Shown here piece by piece: positions 16,921-25,490 of a stretch of 64,000 nucleotides of DNA (positions are counted from its first letter, which is position 1; every line of letters starts with the position of its first letter). The notes below the pieces were generated by a model. It worked only from the letters and a program-made list of their open reading frames with translations, was not told the origin of the DNA and made no database searches. Both the position numbers and the translations under genes were made by a program. The DNA lies in contig CP183313.1 of the NCBI GenBank assembly GCA_051414845.1, forward strand, positions 1,488,001 through 1,552,000. The letters run 5' to 3'. This DNA is from Simonsiella sp051414845. Its GTDB lineage: Bacteria; Pseudomonadota; Gammaproteobacteria; Burkholderiales; Neisseriaceae.

Positions 16921-18183
16921 ATGTCCACCGATTTAAGCAAACGCCGCTTATTGCAAGCCAGCGTTGCCGTTGCAGCTGCCACATTGACCGCGTGCCAACA
17001 AAAATCCAGCAAAGCCGAAGTGAACGCGCCCAGCAGCACGCCCGATTGCGCCTCCAGCGCGCACAGCCAAACGCGTTATGATTGCTATGGCGAACACCAA
17101 GCAGGCATTGTTACGCCACATCAGCCGTTTGGCATTTTGGCGGCGTTTGATGTAAACATTAAAGAAAAATCTCAATTAATCAATTATTTCCGCACATTAA
17201 CCGCTCGAATTGAATTTCTTACTCAAGGCAGCGAATTGAAAGACGACGACCCCAAATTGCCACCACAAGGCAGCGGATTGCTCGGCAAAAAAGTACCGCC
17301 CGATGGCTTGACGATGACCGTTTCCGTGGGCGCAAGTTTGTTTGACGAACGATTTGGTTTGGCGGACAAAAAACCGAAACATTTGCAAGAAATGAAACGC
17401 TTTCCAAACGACAAACTAGCGGTGCAATGGTGCGATGGCGACATCAGCGTACAAATTTGCGCGTTTTCGCCCGAAACTTGCCAAAATGCCTTGCGCGATT
17501 TGATTAAAAACACGGCAGCGTTTGCCACGGCACGTTGGGTGTTGGATGGCTGGTTGCCCAAAGCGGAACAAGGGGCGATTGCGGCACGAAATTTGTTTGG
17601 CTATCGCGACGGCACAGGCAATCCAAACGTGGCAGACGAAAAAGTGGCGAACCAAGTTTTGTGGACTGGCGTGGCGAGCAACAGCCAAGATGAACCTGCA
17701 TGGGCGAAAAACGGCAGCTATCAAGCGGTGCGGATTATTCGCCAATTTGTCGAATTTTGGGACAGAACGCCGCTGCAAGAACAAGACGCGATTTTCGGGC
17801 GTGAGAAATATTCGGGCGCACCGCTCGGACAAAAACAAGAAGGCGAAACGCCCAAATACGCCAGCGATCCCGATGGCAAAACCATTCCCAAAGACAGCCA
17901 CATGCGTTTGGGCAATCCGCGCGACCCTGAATTTTTAGAAAAACATCAGTTGTTCCGCCGCCCGTTTAACTATTCGCTGGGCTTAGCGAAAAATGGTCAA
18001 TTAAATGTTGGCTTGATTTTAGTGATGTATCAGGCGAATTTGTCGGACGGCTTTATTTTCGTGCAAGGCTTGCTCAACGGCGAACCGCTGGAAGAATATA
18101 TTAGCCCGTTTGGCGGCGGTTATTTCTTTACCTTGCCCGGTGTGAAGAAAGGGGAATTTTTGGGGCAGGGGTTATTGGTGTAA
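16921..18183 (+). CDS. efeB: Deferrochelatase/peroxidase EfeB (Dyp-type)
   Basis: EfeB is a periplasmic haem peroxidase of the EfeUOB system, reported to oxidise ferrous iron or release iron from haem. Its 420 residues start with a twin-arginine signal (SKRRLLQASVAVAAATLTAC), which also contains a possible lipobox Cys. The Dyp motif is GYRDGTGNP (about 226-234); the haem-ligand His lies in HMRLGNPRDP (about 323). AAGGA precedes the ATG. It is separated from efeO by 555 bp of repeats, so it may have its own promoter, unlike compact efeUOB operons. Confidence 0.95.
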   Translation: MSTDLSKRRLLQASVAVAAATLTACQQKSSKAEVNAPSSTPDCASSAHSQTRYDCYGEHQAGIVTPHQPFGILAAFDVNIKEKSQLINYFRTLTARIEFLTQGSELKDDDPKLPPQGSGLLGKKVPPDGLTMTVSVGASLFDERFGLADKKPKHLQEMKRFPNDKLAVQWCDGDISVQICAFSPETCQNALRDLIKNTAAFATARWVLDGWLPKAEQGAIAARNLFGYRDGTGNPNVADEKVANQVLWTGVASNSQDEPAWAKNGSYQAVRIIRQFVEFWDRTPLQEQDAIFGREKYSGAPLGQKQEGETPKYASDPDGKTIPKDSHMRLGNPRDPEFLEKHQLFRRPFNYSLGLAKNGQLNVGLILVMYQANLSDGFIFVQGLLNGEPLEEYISPFGGGYFFTLPGVKKGEFLGQGLLV

Positions 18184-18197
18184 AGCGTTAGAGAAGC

Positions 18198-18234
18198 AAA
18201 AGGCTGCCTGAAAATTTTCAGGCAGCCTTTGTTT
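18198..18234. terminator. Terminator built from an inverted DUS pair
   Basis: AAAAGGCTGCCTGAAAA and TTTTCAGGCAGCCTTT pair directly and end in T-rich sequence after efeB. Confidence 0.75.
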
Positions 18235-18258
18235 ATCAATTTAATGTTGATGGATAAA

Positions 18259-18284
18259 TTGTCGGATTCAAGAATCCGACCTAC
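18259..18284. repeat. Single GTAG-headed REP (GTCGGATTC type)
   Basis: On the minus strand it reads GTAGGTCGGATTCTTGAATC followed by CGACAA, a hairpin with a GTAG head. Related copies lie at 39346-39370 and 40171-40196. Confidence 0.65.
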
Positions 18285-18314
18285 GCGTTTTAAACCTTTC
18301 AGGCAGCCTGAAAA

Positions 18315-18950
18315 TCAACGCTGCGCTACGCGACGGCGCACTTTGCGTACGCGTGGTAATTTTACGACTACCGTGCCTGCAATCCAATCTTGCAGCGTGC
18401 GTTTATCGGCGGCGGCGAACAACATGACCGCACAAATCAAAGTTGGAATATAGCCCAATAATTGTTGCACCATATCGCCAAACGCCAACAGCGCGCCCAA
18501 CACGCCTAAAATCACCGCACAGCCCAAGTTGAACACAATTTCGCGCAATAAAACCACGCCCACAAAACCCGCGTCGTCGCCATTTTGTTTAATCACTTTC
18601 AAATTGAGCAATTTTTTGCCAAAGGATTGTCCATGGCGGCTCATGTAATAGCATTGTGCGATGGCATACACCAGCAACACGACTAAGCCCAGCAAAAACC
18701 AAGTATTGCTGAAAATGCTGCCGAAAATTTCTAATTGTTGCTCGCTGTTTAAGCTTTCAAAATTATTGTTTTCTACATTAAATTTCTCGCGCCCTTGAAT
18801 CACGGCTGCAACCATGCCACCAAACATGGGAATGGCAGCAATCATGGTAAAAATATTGTTAAGCAACGCCGCACCAATGCGCTCCCAGCCGCCTGCAAGT
18901 TCAACTTCAATTTCATCTTCATCGGTTTGTTGTGGGTAATATTCGTTCAT
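18315..18950 (-). CDS. RDD-family membrane protein, copy 1
   Basis: At 211 residues it has the RDD form: ELAGGWERIGAALLNN near the N-terminus, several hydrophobic helices, GQSFGKKLLNLKVI, and a C-terminal RTLQDWIAGTVVV. RDD proteins are inner-membrane proteins, some linked to Na+/H+ exchange; function is mostly undefined. It is paralogous to the next gene upstream, with the same EVELAGGWERIGA opening, which suggests tandem duplication. Neither carries a second domain. Confidence 0.88.
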   Translation of the reverse strand: MNEYYPQQTDEDEIEVELAGGWERIGAALLNNIFTMIAAIPMFGGMVAAVIQGREKFNVENNNFESLNSEQQLEIFGSIFSNTWFLLGLVVLLVYAIAQCYYMSRHGQSFGKKLLNLKVIKQNGDDAGFVGVVLLREIVFNLGCAVILGVLGALLAFGDMVQQLLGYIPTLICAVMLFAAADKRTLQDWIAGTVVVKLPRVRKVRRRVAQR

Positions 18951-19016
18951 CAGGTTCTTTCGTTGTATAAAAAATGGATTTAGATTTAACTGTTTTCAGG
19001 CTGCCTGAAAACCAAC

Positions 19017-19616
19017 TTAGCGCGGCATTTTAATCACAACCGTGTCCGCAATCATGTCTTGCAAAGTGCGGCGTTCGCGTTGCGCAAACAGCATAATCAC
19101 GCAAATCAAAGGCGGCAACAAACTCATCACTTGATTCACGCCCAGCAGCAGAAAATATTGCGTCAGCAAAGCTTCATTATTTTGGCTATTGGCAGCATTC
19201 ATCATATCGGGAAAAGTAAACGCTGCCATCACGCCGTAAACCAAGCCAATGATCATGCTGATGGCAAACGCATACACCACTTCGCGCAACAAAAACGCAT
19301 GCACAAAACCCGCCACTTCGCCATCGCGTTTGACCACCTGAATACCGAGCAGTTTTTTGCCCAAGGTATAACCATGTTTGCATAACAAAACCAGTTGGTA
19401 AATTTGCAAACCCAGCGGCACCAGTAAAAATAACAAACCTATTGGTGACGGTTTGCCATCGGTTTGAAACGCCACTAGCGCAATAATCAGCGGAATAAAT
19501 GACAATACGTAAAATACGCCATTGAGCAACACTGCACCAATGCGCTCCCAGCCGCCCGCTAATTCCACTTCCATTTCTTCGGATTGTTCATATCCATAGT
19601 GTGTTAAATCATTCAT
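19017..19616 (-). CDS. RDD-family membrane protein, copy 2
   Basis: This 199-residue protein is a diverged paralogue of the gene 66 bp downstream. Shared blocks are ELAGGWERIGA, GYTLGKKLLGIQVVKRDG and RRTLQDMIADTVVIKMPR. The central helices differ. Both read the same way and are separated only by a DUS, so they are likely co-transcribed. Pairing of two RDD proteins could reflect a hetero-oligomer; that is inference. Confidence 0.88.
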   Translation of the reverse strand: MNDLTHYGYEQSEEMEVELAGGWERIGAVLLNGVFYVLSFIPLIIALVAFQTDGKPSPIGLLFLLVPLGLQIYQLVLLCKHGYTLGKKLLGIQVVKRDGEVAGFVHAFLLREVVYAFAISMIIGLVYGVMAAFTFPDMMNAANSQNNEALLTQYFLLLGVNQVMSLLPPLICVIMLFAQRERRTLQDMIADTVVIKMPR

Positions 19617-19647
19617 ATCGTTGTTTTTTCTTATTTAAAATTTTTTT

Positions 19648-19680
19648 AGCTACGTTGAACTGCATTTCAGGCAGCCTGAA
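19648..19680. repeat. DUS-adjacent repeat, copy 3
   Basis: TAGCTACGTTGAACTGCA followed by TTTCAGGCAGCCTGAA, upstream of the RDD pair. Confidence 0.6.
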
Positions 19681-19814
19681 AATCGTATTTTAATGGAATT
19701 TCAAGTAAAAATGCTAAAAAAACTTTACAATCTTCACGCAAACCGTTAAAAAGCATTTTTTCAGGCTGCCTGAAAATCCCAATATGAATGACAAATCTTG
19801 AAACGGAGACAAAC

Positions 19815-20927
19815 ATGAAAGTAGGTTTTATCGGCTGGCGCGGTATGGTCGGCTCGGTCTTAATGCAGCGTATGCGTGAAGAAAATGATTTTGCACTGAT
19901 TCCCGATGCGTATTTTTTCACTACATCTAACGCAGGTGGCAATGCACCTGATTTTGGTCAAGCCAATAAAACGTTGTTGGATGCCAATAATATTGATGAG
20001 TTGGCAAAAATGGACATTATTGTAACCTGTCAAGGCGGCGATTATACGAAAGCAGTGTTTGAGCCTTTGCGTGCGACGGGCTGGAATGGTTATTGGATTG
20101 ATGCAGCTTCTACTTTGCGCATGAAAGATGATGCGATTATTGTGCTTGACCCTGTGAACCGCAATGTAATTGATGCAGGTTTGAAAAATGGTGTGAAAAA
20201 TTATGTGGGCGGCAATTGCACGGTTTCGCTGATGTTGATGGCATTAGGTGGATTGTTCCAACACAATTTAGTGGAATGGGCAAGCAGCATGACTTATCAA
20301 GCGGCTTCGGGTGCAGGGGCGAAAAATATGCGCGAATTGATTTCGGGTATGGGCGCGGTTCACAATCAAGTGGCGGCAGAATTAGCCGACCCAGCCAGCG
20401 CGATTTTGGATATTGACCGCAAAGTGTCGGATTTTTTACGCAGTGATGCCTATCCGAAAGAAAACTTTGGCGTACCGCTTGCAGGCAGCCTGATTCCGTG
20501 GATTGACGTGGATTTGGGCAACGGTCAATCCAAAGAAGAATGGAAAGGCGGCGTGGAAACCAATAAAATTTTGGGCAACCAGCAGCCTGTAATCGTGGAA
20601 GGTTTGTGCGTTCGCATTGGCGCGATGCGTTGCCACAGTCAAGCGATTACATTGAAATTAAAACAAAATTTGCCTGTGAGCGAGATTGAGCAAATCATCG
20701 CCAGTGCAAACGATTGGACAAAAGTCGTGCCAAACACCAAAGAAGCGTCGATGCGCAATTTAACGCCAGCCACCGTAACGGGGACTTTGACCACGCCAGT
20801 CGGTCGCATTCGCAAATTGGCGATGGGCGATGAGTTTATCAGCGCGTTTACGGTGGGCGACCAGTTGTTGTGGGGCGCGGCAGAGCCGTTGCGCCGCGTG
20901 TTACAGATTATTTTGAGTAACGTGTGA
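19815..20927 (+). CDS. asd: Aspartate-semialdehyde dehydrogenase
   Basis: Asd reduces aspartyl phosphate to the semialdehyde, the branch point to DAP/lysine, threonine and methionine. Its 370 residues fit the Gram-negative Asd type. It begins MKVGFIGWRGMVGSVLMQRM, with active-site Cys in GGNCTVSLM (about 135) and His in RIGAMRCHSQA (about 275). I chose ATG 19815 because ACGGAGAC precedes it; the longer open frame adds nine residues unlike the family. It feeds the meso-DAP used by MurE in this window. Confidence 0.96.
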   Translation: MKVGFIGWRGMVGSVLMQRMREENDFALIPDAYFFTTSNAGGNAPDFGQANKTLLDANNIDELAKMDIIVTCQGGDYTKAVFEPLRATGWNGYWIDAASTLRMKDDAIIVLDPVNRNVIDAGLKNGVKNYVGGNCTVSLMLMALGGLFQHNLVEWASSMTYQAASGAGAKNMRELISGMGAVHNQVAAELADPASAILDIDRKVSDFLRSDAYPKENFGVPLAGSLIPWIDVDLGNGQSKEEWKGGVETNKILGNQQPVIVEGLCVRIGAMRCHSQAITLKLKQNLPVSEIEQIIASANDWTKVVPNTKEASMRNLTPATVTGTLTTPVGRIRKLAMGDEFISAFTVGDQLLWGAAEPLRRVLQIILSNV

Positions 20928-21070
20928 GTTGTATTTACCTACTCCCTAGCCTGAAACTTTTACAACAACCCAATCATAGCAAGTAGATTTCATATCGCCT
21001 TTTATTTCATTTTAAATGTTTAAAAATTAGGTGGATAAAATTCAACTCTACATAATTGTTTGTACAAGTC

Positions 21071-21634
21071 TCAGGCTGAGAGCTTTACAAACTCTTTCAG
21101 GCAGCCTGAAAACCCATTTTTTTGAGGCAACAAAGCCTTATCGGCAGGATTATCCAAAAACGGCTGCATAAGTAACGTCAAACGCTCATCAACCGCCTGA
21201 TTCAACCATTTTGCCGAAAAAAATTCAGCGATAATAACCGCCTGCTGCTCCATATTAAACTGTGACAAATGCGTATATTTCCCCAGCAAATGCCGATACT
21301 CATAAGCGCGCGACGCCTGATAACCGCCCTGCAACGCAATACACAGTCCACATAAACGCACCGAAAACCCCATTTGGTGCTGCCAAACATGTACCGCTTC
21401 ATGCACAAACAAAGCCATTTTGCTCAGCGAAACACAAGAAAAATCCGTGCAATAAAGCGAGTGATACGGAAAAAACATGTTGCCATTGGGCGACATCGCC
21501 ACTAAAGCTGCCTGAAACGGCAAATAACGCCGACCCATCACCCGCACACGTCCGTAATCCAGCGCATGGCGAAAAATCGGTTGCAATAAGCGATATTCGC
21601 CCACCGTCAAAGCCCGTCCCTTATCCCAATTCAT
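21071..21634 (-). CDS. Unrecognised protein with HExxH motif
   Basis: It has 187 residues from ATG 21634, which overlaps the upstream gene's stop by four bases (ATGA). ALFVHEAVHVWQHQ carries a zincin-like HExxH, so a zinc-dependent peptidase activity is possible. The third ligand is not obvious; EYRHLLG and EQQAVIIAEFF lie downstream. It has no signal peptide. The C-terminus (FSGCLKEFV) is encoded over a DUS. The tight coupling to a membrane protein suggests a joint role. I do not recognise the family. Confidence 0.65.
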   Translation of the reverse strand: MNWDKGRALTVGEYRLLQPIFRHALDYGRVRVMGRRYLPFQAALVAMSPNGNMFFPYHSLYCTDFSCVSLSKMALFVHEAVHVWQHQMGFSVRLCGLCIALQGGYQASRAYEYRHLLGKYTHLSQFNMEQQAVIIAEFFSAKWLNQAVDERLTLLMQPFLDNPADKALLPQKNGFSGCLKEFVKLSA

Positions 21635-22200
21635 CGCTGATTGTGCTCCATATACGTTTTCAAACTCTCGCCCAGCTCTTGCGGATTCAGCCAACCGCCC
21701 AGCGTAAACAAAGCCAACATCACGCCCATAAACACGCCCGTGCCCACAAAATACGCCATGTAAGCACACACCAAAGCGCGCCCACTCGCGCCGCCGCTTA
21801 ATTCACGAAAACCCGCCAACTGCGCCCAAAACACCCAAACATTCCAAAACATCAAAAGCGATGCTAATTCAGGCATATAAAACAATAAAATATTCGGCAA
21901 CACCAACGCTTCCGTCGCCAAGGTATAACCCAAAAACGCAATCTTAGGCGCGCCAAAATAATGCAAAACAGATGTCATCGCGCGCGTCAAAATCAACCAA
22001 CGCCCCAAACCAATCACAATGCCAAACATAAACACCGCCGCTGTTTGTCCCAGCGCAGGCAACAACGCCACCGCATTGCTTACGCCAATCGCCAACGCCA
22101 CCACCAAAAACACCATACCGCCATAACGGTAATCGTGGGCTGCCTGAAAACGAAAGCGCAACGCATTGACCGCGTCGCGCCACAAATCCCATAAATTCAT
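21631..22200 (-). CDS. Polytopic membrane protein upstream of HExxH gene
   Basis: The 189 residues hold about five hydrophobic segments (MVFLVVALAIGVSNAVALL; AAVFMFGIVIGLGRWLIL; MAYFVGTGVFMGVMLALF). The topology resembles Yip1-like small membrane proteins, but no diagnostic motif is visible. FQAAHDYRYGG near the N-terminus is encoded over a DUS. It is translationally coupled to the HExxH gene through ATGA. Confidence 0.65.
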   Translation of the reverse strand: MNLWDLWRDAVNALRFRFQAAHDYRYGGMVFLVVALAIGVSNAVALLPALGQTAAVFMFGIVIGLGRWLILTRAMTSVLHYFGAPKIAFLGYTLATEALVLPNILLFYMPELASLLMFWNVWVFWAQLAGFRELSGGASGRALVCAYMAYFVGTGVFMGVMLALFTLGGWLNPQELGESLKTYMEHNQR

Positions 22201-22425
22201 ATTTACTTTGAACGAAAATTGCGTATTATATTAGGTTTTCACTCTAATTTCCAATTTCAGGCAGCCTGAAACCGCAAAACTGTGGCAAAAAAGCCATCAT
22301 AAAAATACCGTCGCAATCAAAATCGCCACGATAAAAAGCATTTTTCAGGCAGCCTGAAACCCGACAAATCCACTCAAGTAATGTAAAATAACGCCGTCAA
22401 AAATAAACACACAAAGGAACACATC

Positions 22426-24282
22426 ATGGCACTTCTCCAAATCGCCGAACCCAATATGTCCGCCGCGCCCCACCAACACCGCTTGGCGGTCGGAATTGAT
22501 TTAGGCACGACCAACAGCCTAGTCGCAACCGTGAAAAGCGGCGCAGCGACATGTTTGGCGGACGAGTTGGGCGATGTGTCGCTGCCGTCTGTCGTGCGCT
22601 ACTTGGGCGATGAAAACAGGATTGTCGGCAAAAAAGCATTGGTAGAACAAAAACTTGACCCACAAAACACCATTTCTTCCGCCAAGCGTTTAATCGGGCG
22701 CAAGCTGGCTGAAATGGATACCGCGCACATGCCGTACCGTTTTGGTAAATCAGAACAAATCATTGAATTGCAGACCAAAAATGGCTTGAAAACGCCGATT
22801 GATGTGTCCGCCGACATCTTGCGTGTGTTGCGTGAACGCGCGGAAAACGCGCTCGGCGGCGAACTTGTGGGCGCGGTGATTACCGTCCCCGCCTATTTTG
22901 ACGACGCGCAACGCCAAGCCACCAAAGACGCGGCACGACTGGCAGGGCTGAACGTGTTGCGCTTGCTGAACGAGCCGACCGCTGCCGCCATCGCCTACGG
23001 GCTGGACAACGCGGCGGAAGGCACGTTTGTCGTGTACGATTTGGGTGGCGGCACGTTTGACGTGTCCGTGTTGCAGTTGTCCAAAGGCTTGTTTGAAGTG
23101 AAGGCAACGGGCGGCAATTCCGCGCTGGGCGGCGATGATTTTGACCATCGCTTATTCTGTCATATTGTTGAAAATAATCAGCTATCGATAACCGATGAAC
23201 GCGATGTGCAATTATTATTCGGTTTGGTTCGCGCCGCCAAAGAAGAATTGAGCAGGCTGCCTGAAACGCGCATTGTGGCCGAATTGTCTTCGGGTAAACA
23301 AATTAACACCTTGATTACACGCGCAGAATTTCACGCATTAACCCAACATTTGGTTGCCAAAACGATTGAACCCGTCAAACAAGCCCTAAAAGACGCTGGC
23401 GTGAACAAATCCGACATCAAAGGTGTGATTATGGTCGGCGGCGCAACGCGAATGTTGCATGTACAACAAGCCGTTGGCGCGTTTTTTGGGCAAACGCCGT
23501 TGAATAATTTGAACCCTGACCAAGTGGTTGCGCTGGGTGCGGCAATGCAGGCGAATGTGTTGGCTGGCAACAAAAACGATGGCGAATGGCTGTTGCTGGA
23601 CGTTACGCCTTTGTCTTTGGGATTAGAGACTTACGGCGGTTTGGTGGAGAAAATTATTCCGCGCAATTCCACGTTACCGACCGCACGAGCGCAAGAATTT
23701 ACCACGTTCAAAGACGGGCAAACGGCGATGACGATTCACGTTGTGCAAGGCGAGCGCGAATTGGTGGCGGATTGCCGCAGTTTGGCGAAATTTACTTTGC
23801 GTGGCATTCCGCCGATGGTGGCAGGTGCAGCGCGCATTCGCGTTACATTTCAAGTAGATGCGGACGGTTTATTGTCGGTATCGGCGCGTGAACAAACGAC
23901 GGGCGTACAGGCGCAAATTGAAGTGAAACCATCGTATGGCTTGGACGATGAAACGATTACGCAGATGTTACGCGACAGCATGAGCAATGCGAAAGACGAC
24001 GCGGCGGCGCGTGCGCGCGCGGAAGCGAAAGTGGAAGCGGAAGGTTTAATCGCGGCAATTCAGGCAGCCTTGGATTTGGACGGCGATTTGTTGAGCGCAG
24101 ATGAATTGAACAAAATCAAGGGTTTGATTGACCGATTGAACGCGAGTTTGTCGGCGCACACGGCGGAGCAAATTCGGGCGTTGGTGCATGATTTGTCGCA
24201 CGCGACCGATGAATTTGCGGCACGACGGATGGATAGAAATATTCAACGTGCGTTGGGTGGGATGAAGATTGATGATTTATAA
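22426..24282 (+). CDS. hscA: Fe-S assembly chaperone HscA
   Basis: HscA is the specialised Hsp70 that helps transfer clusters from IscU. Its 618 residues contain the ATPase motifs GIDLGTTNSLVA (about 23-34), VYDLGGGTFDVSV (about 204) and VMVGGATRM (about 335). The opening MALLQIAEP and the length identify HscA rather than DnaK. AAAGGA precedes ATG 22426. It is monocistronic here, apart from hscB/iscU; fdx lies 13 kb away. Codons for QAAL near residue 548 overlap a DUS. Confidence 0.95.
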   Translation: MALLQIAEPNMSAAPHQHRLAVGIDLGTTNSLVATVKSGAATCLADELGDVSLPSVVRYLGDENRIVGKKALVEQKLDPQNTISSAKRLIGRKLAEMDTAHMPYRFGKSEQIIELQTKNGLKTPIDVSADILRVLRERAENALGGELVGAVITVPAYFDDAQRQATKDAARLAGLNVLRLLNEPTAAAIAYGLDNAAEGTFVVYDLGGGTFDVSVLQLSKGLFEVKATGGNSALGGDDFDHRLFCHIVENNQLSITDERDVQLLFGLVRAAKEELSRLPETRIVAELSSGKQINTLITRAEFHALTQHLVAKTIEPVKQALKDAGVNKSDIKGVIMVGGATRMLHVQQAVGAFFGQTPLNNLNPDQVVALGAAMQANVLAGNKNDGEWLLLDVTPLSLGLETYGGLVEKIIPRNSTLPTARAQEFTTFKDGQTAMTIHVVQGERELVADCRSLAKFTLRGIPPMVAGAARIRVTFQVDADGLLSVSAREQTTGVQAQIEVKPSYGLDDETITQMLRDSMSNAKDDAAARARAEAKVEAEGLIAAIQAALDLDGDLLSADELNKIKGLIDRLNASLSAHTAEQIRALVHDLSHATDEFAARRMDRNIQRALGGMKIDDL

Positions 24283-24310
24283 TTGATGATTCAGGTAGCC
24301 TGAAAGATTT

Positions 24311-24415
24311 TATAGTCACTTAAACACAAAATACTACTGCGTTATCCACGCCTTTATGCACTAAATGTGCGGCTCTCGTGGTCGCCTTGTACTATTTTTA
24401 TTTTAAGCGACTATA
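24311..24415. repeat. CREE-like miniature element
   Basis: A 105-bp segment begins TATAGTCACTTAAA and ends TTTTAAGCGACTATA, inverted copies. The right arm with GTCGCCTTGTACTATTTTTA resembles the Neisseria Correia/CREE family end (GTCGCCTTGTCCT...CCACTATA). TATAGT ends and TA-type flanks are typical of these MITEs. Confidence 0.7.
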
Positions 24416-24505
24416 ATTGCGCAGAAACTGGCGTTTTCAGGCTGCCTGAAACGCGTTTTTTAACATAAAGTGCCCTGTTTAGGCAGTCTGAAATGCATCT
24501 AATCT

Positions 24506-25186
24506 ATGAAAATTTCCATCATCCCACACCAAATCTTCCTACTGTCCACACTCGCGTTCCATACCGCCTTGGCGCAAGATTATCGCTTGGTCAATCAACC
24601 GCTTGCGTCGGCAGAATTGTCCATAAACGCGGCACGCAGTGAATTTTCTGCCAGCAGCGTGAGTGCGCGCGGCAATTTGTGTGATTTGGATGGCAAAATT
24701 GAAAATGGTGTATTTCAAGACCAAACGGGTTGCACTATCCATTTTCGCTGGACAAAAGACCGCGTGAAATTAGACGTTCCCGAGCAGTACGCCGACGCGT
24801 GCAGCACTTATTGCGGTTATGGCGCGACGGTAGCAGGCGATTATCGCGCCGTGCCTGTTTTGTGTAGCGACAAGGGCAGAGACGCGATGGAGCGGCGTTT
24901 TCAGGCAGCCTATCGTGCGAAACGGTTTGCGCAAGCAATTCAAATCAAACAACATTATTGGCAAACTTGCCACGATATGCTGCACATCACTGAGCAAATC
25001 CAAACGCGCAATGATTTGGCAATTGCCTACAAAAACGCAGGCAATCTCTCTGCCTGTCGGCGCGAATTATTGCCGATTAAAAAGCTTTGGGATGACAAAT
25101 TATTTCAGCCATCTTATGTGTATGCCGATGAATTTAAAAAGTTAATCCAAGCGGCGCAGTTTAGTTGGCGTTTGTGTACGAAGTAG
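24506..25186 (+). CDS. Secreted cysteine-containing protein, unknown function
   Basis: The 226 residues start with a signal peptide (IFLLSTLAFHTALAQ, cleavage after about residue 23). The mature part has cysteine pairs (GNLCDLDG; QTGCTIHF; DACSTYCGYGA; VLCSDKG; QTCHDM; LSACRREL; RLCTK), which suggests disulfides in the periplasm. RRFQAAYRAKRF lies over a DUS. I do not recognise a domain, although DACSTYCGYGA resembles the DUF1311/lysozyme-inhibitor-like style of small periplasmic proteins; that is weak. Confidence 0.72.
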   Translation: MKISIIPHQIFLLSTLAFHTALAQDYRLVNQPLASAELSINAARSEFSASSVSARGNLCDLDGKIENGVFQDQTGCTIHFRWTKDRVKLDVPEQYADACSTYCGYGATVAGDYRAVPVLCSDKGRDAMERRFQAAYRAKRFAQAIQIKQHYWQTCHDMLHITEQIQTRNDLAIAYKNAGNLSACRRELLPIKKLWDDKLFQPSYVYADEFKKLIQAAQFSWRLCTK

Positions 25187-25189
25187 GTT

Positions 25190-25360
25190 TCAGGCTGAAA
25201 CCTTTACAAAACTTGGAGCGGGAGCAGCTCGCTCCCGAATTTATTTCTATCTAAAAAATAAAATATTTAATGAAATCAAATATGCGAGCTGGATAGTTTG
25301 TCTAAATCTTCGATTTGGCAACAAACTGTCATAACATGCAGGTATTACACCCACGCTTCG
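25190..25360. repeat. Interspersed repeat, copy 1 (GGAGCGGGAGC type)
   Basis: The unit starts at a half-DUS (CAGGCTGAAACCTTTACAAAA), then GGAGCGGGAGCAGCTCGCTCC, an AT-rich middle, and GCTGGATAGTTTGTCTAAAT. A related copy lies at 50452-50600. The 304-bp gap 25187-25490 holds only this and DUS copies. Confidence 0.65.
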
Positions 25361-25490
25361 TTTGCATTTCAGGCAGCCTTAATAGGTTTTGCGAAGCTTT
25401 CAGGCTGCCTGAATTTTTTAAAATCAGTCGATTGAACAATAGAAACGTGCATTGATTAAATTTTAGAGCGATTTGTTTCGCCCCAAAATT

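Noticed and set aside
22426..24282. Reading the Hsp70 as DnaK
   Set aside because: Length 618, the MALLQIAEP opening and divergent substrate domain fit HscA; no dnaJ or grpE nearby.
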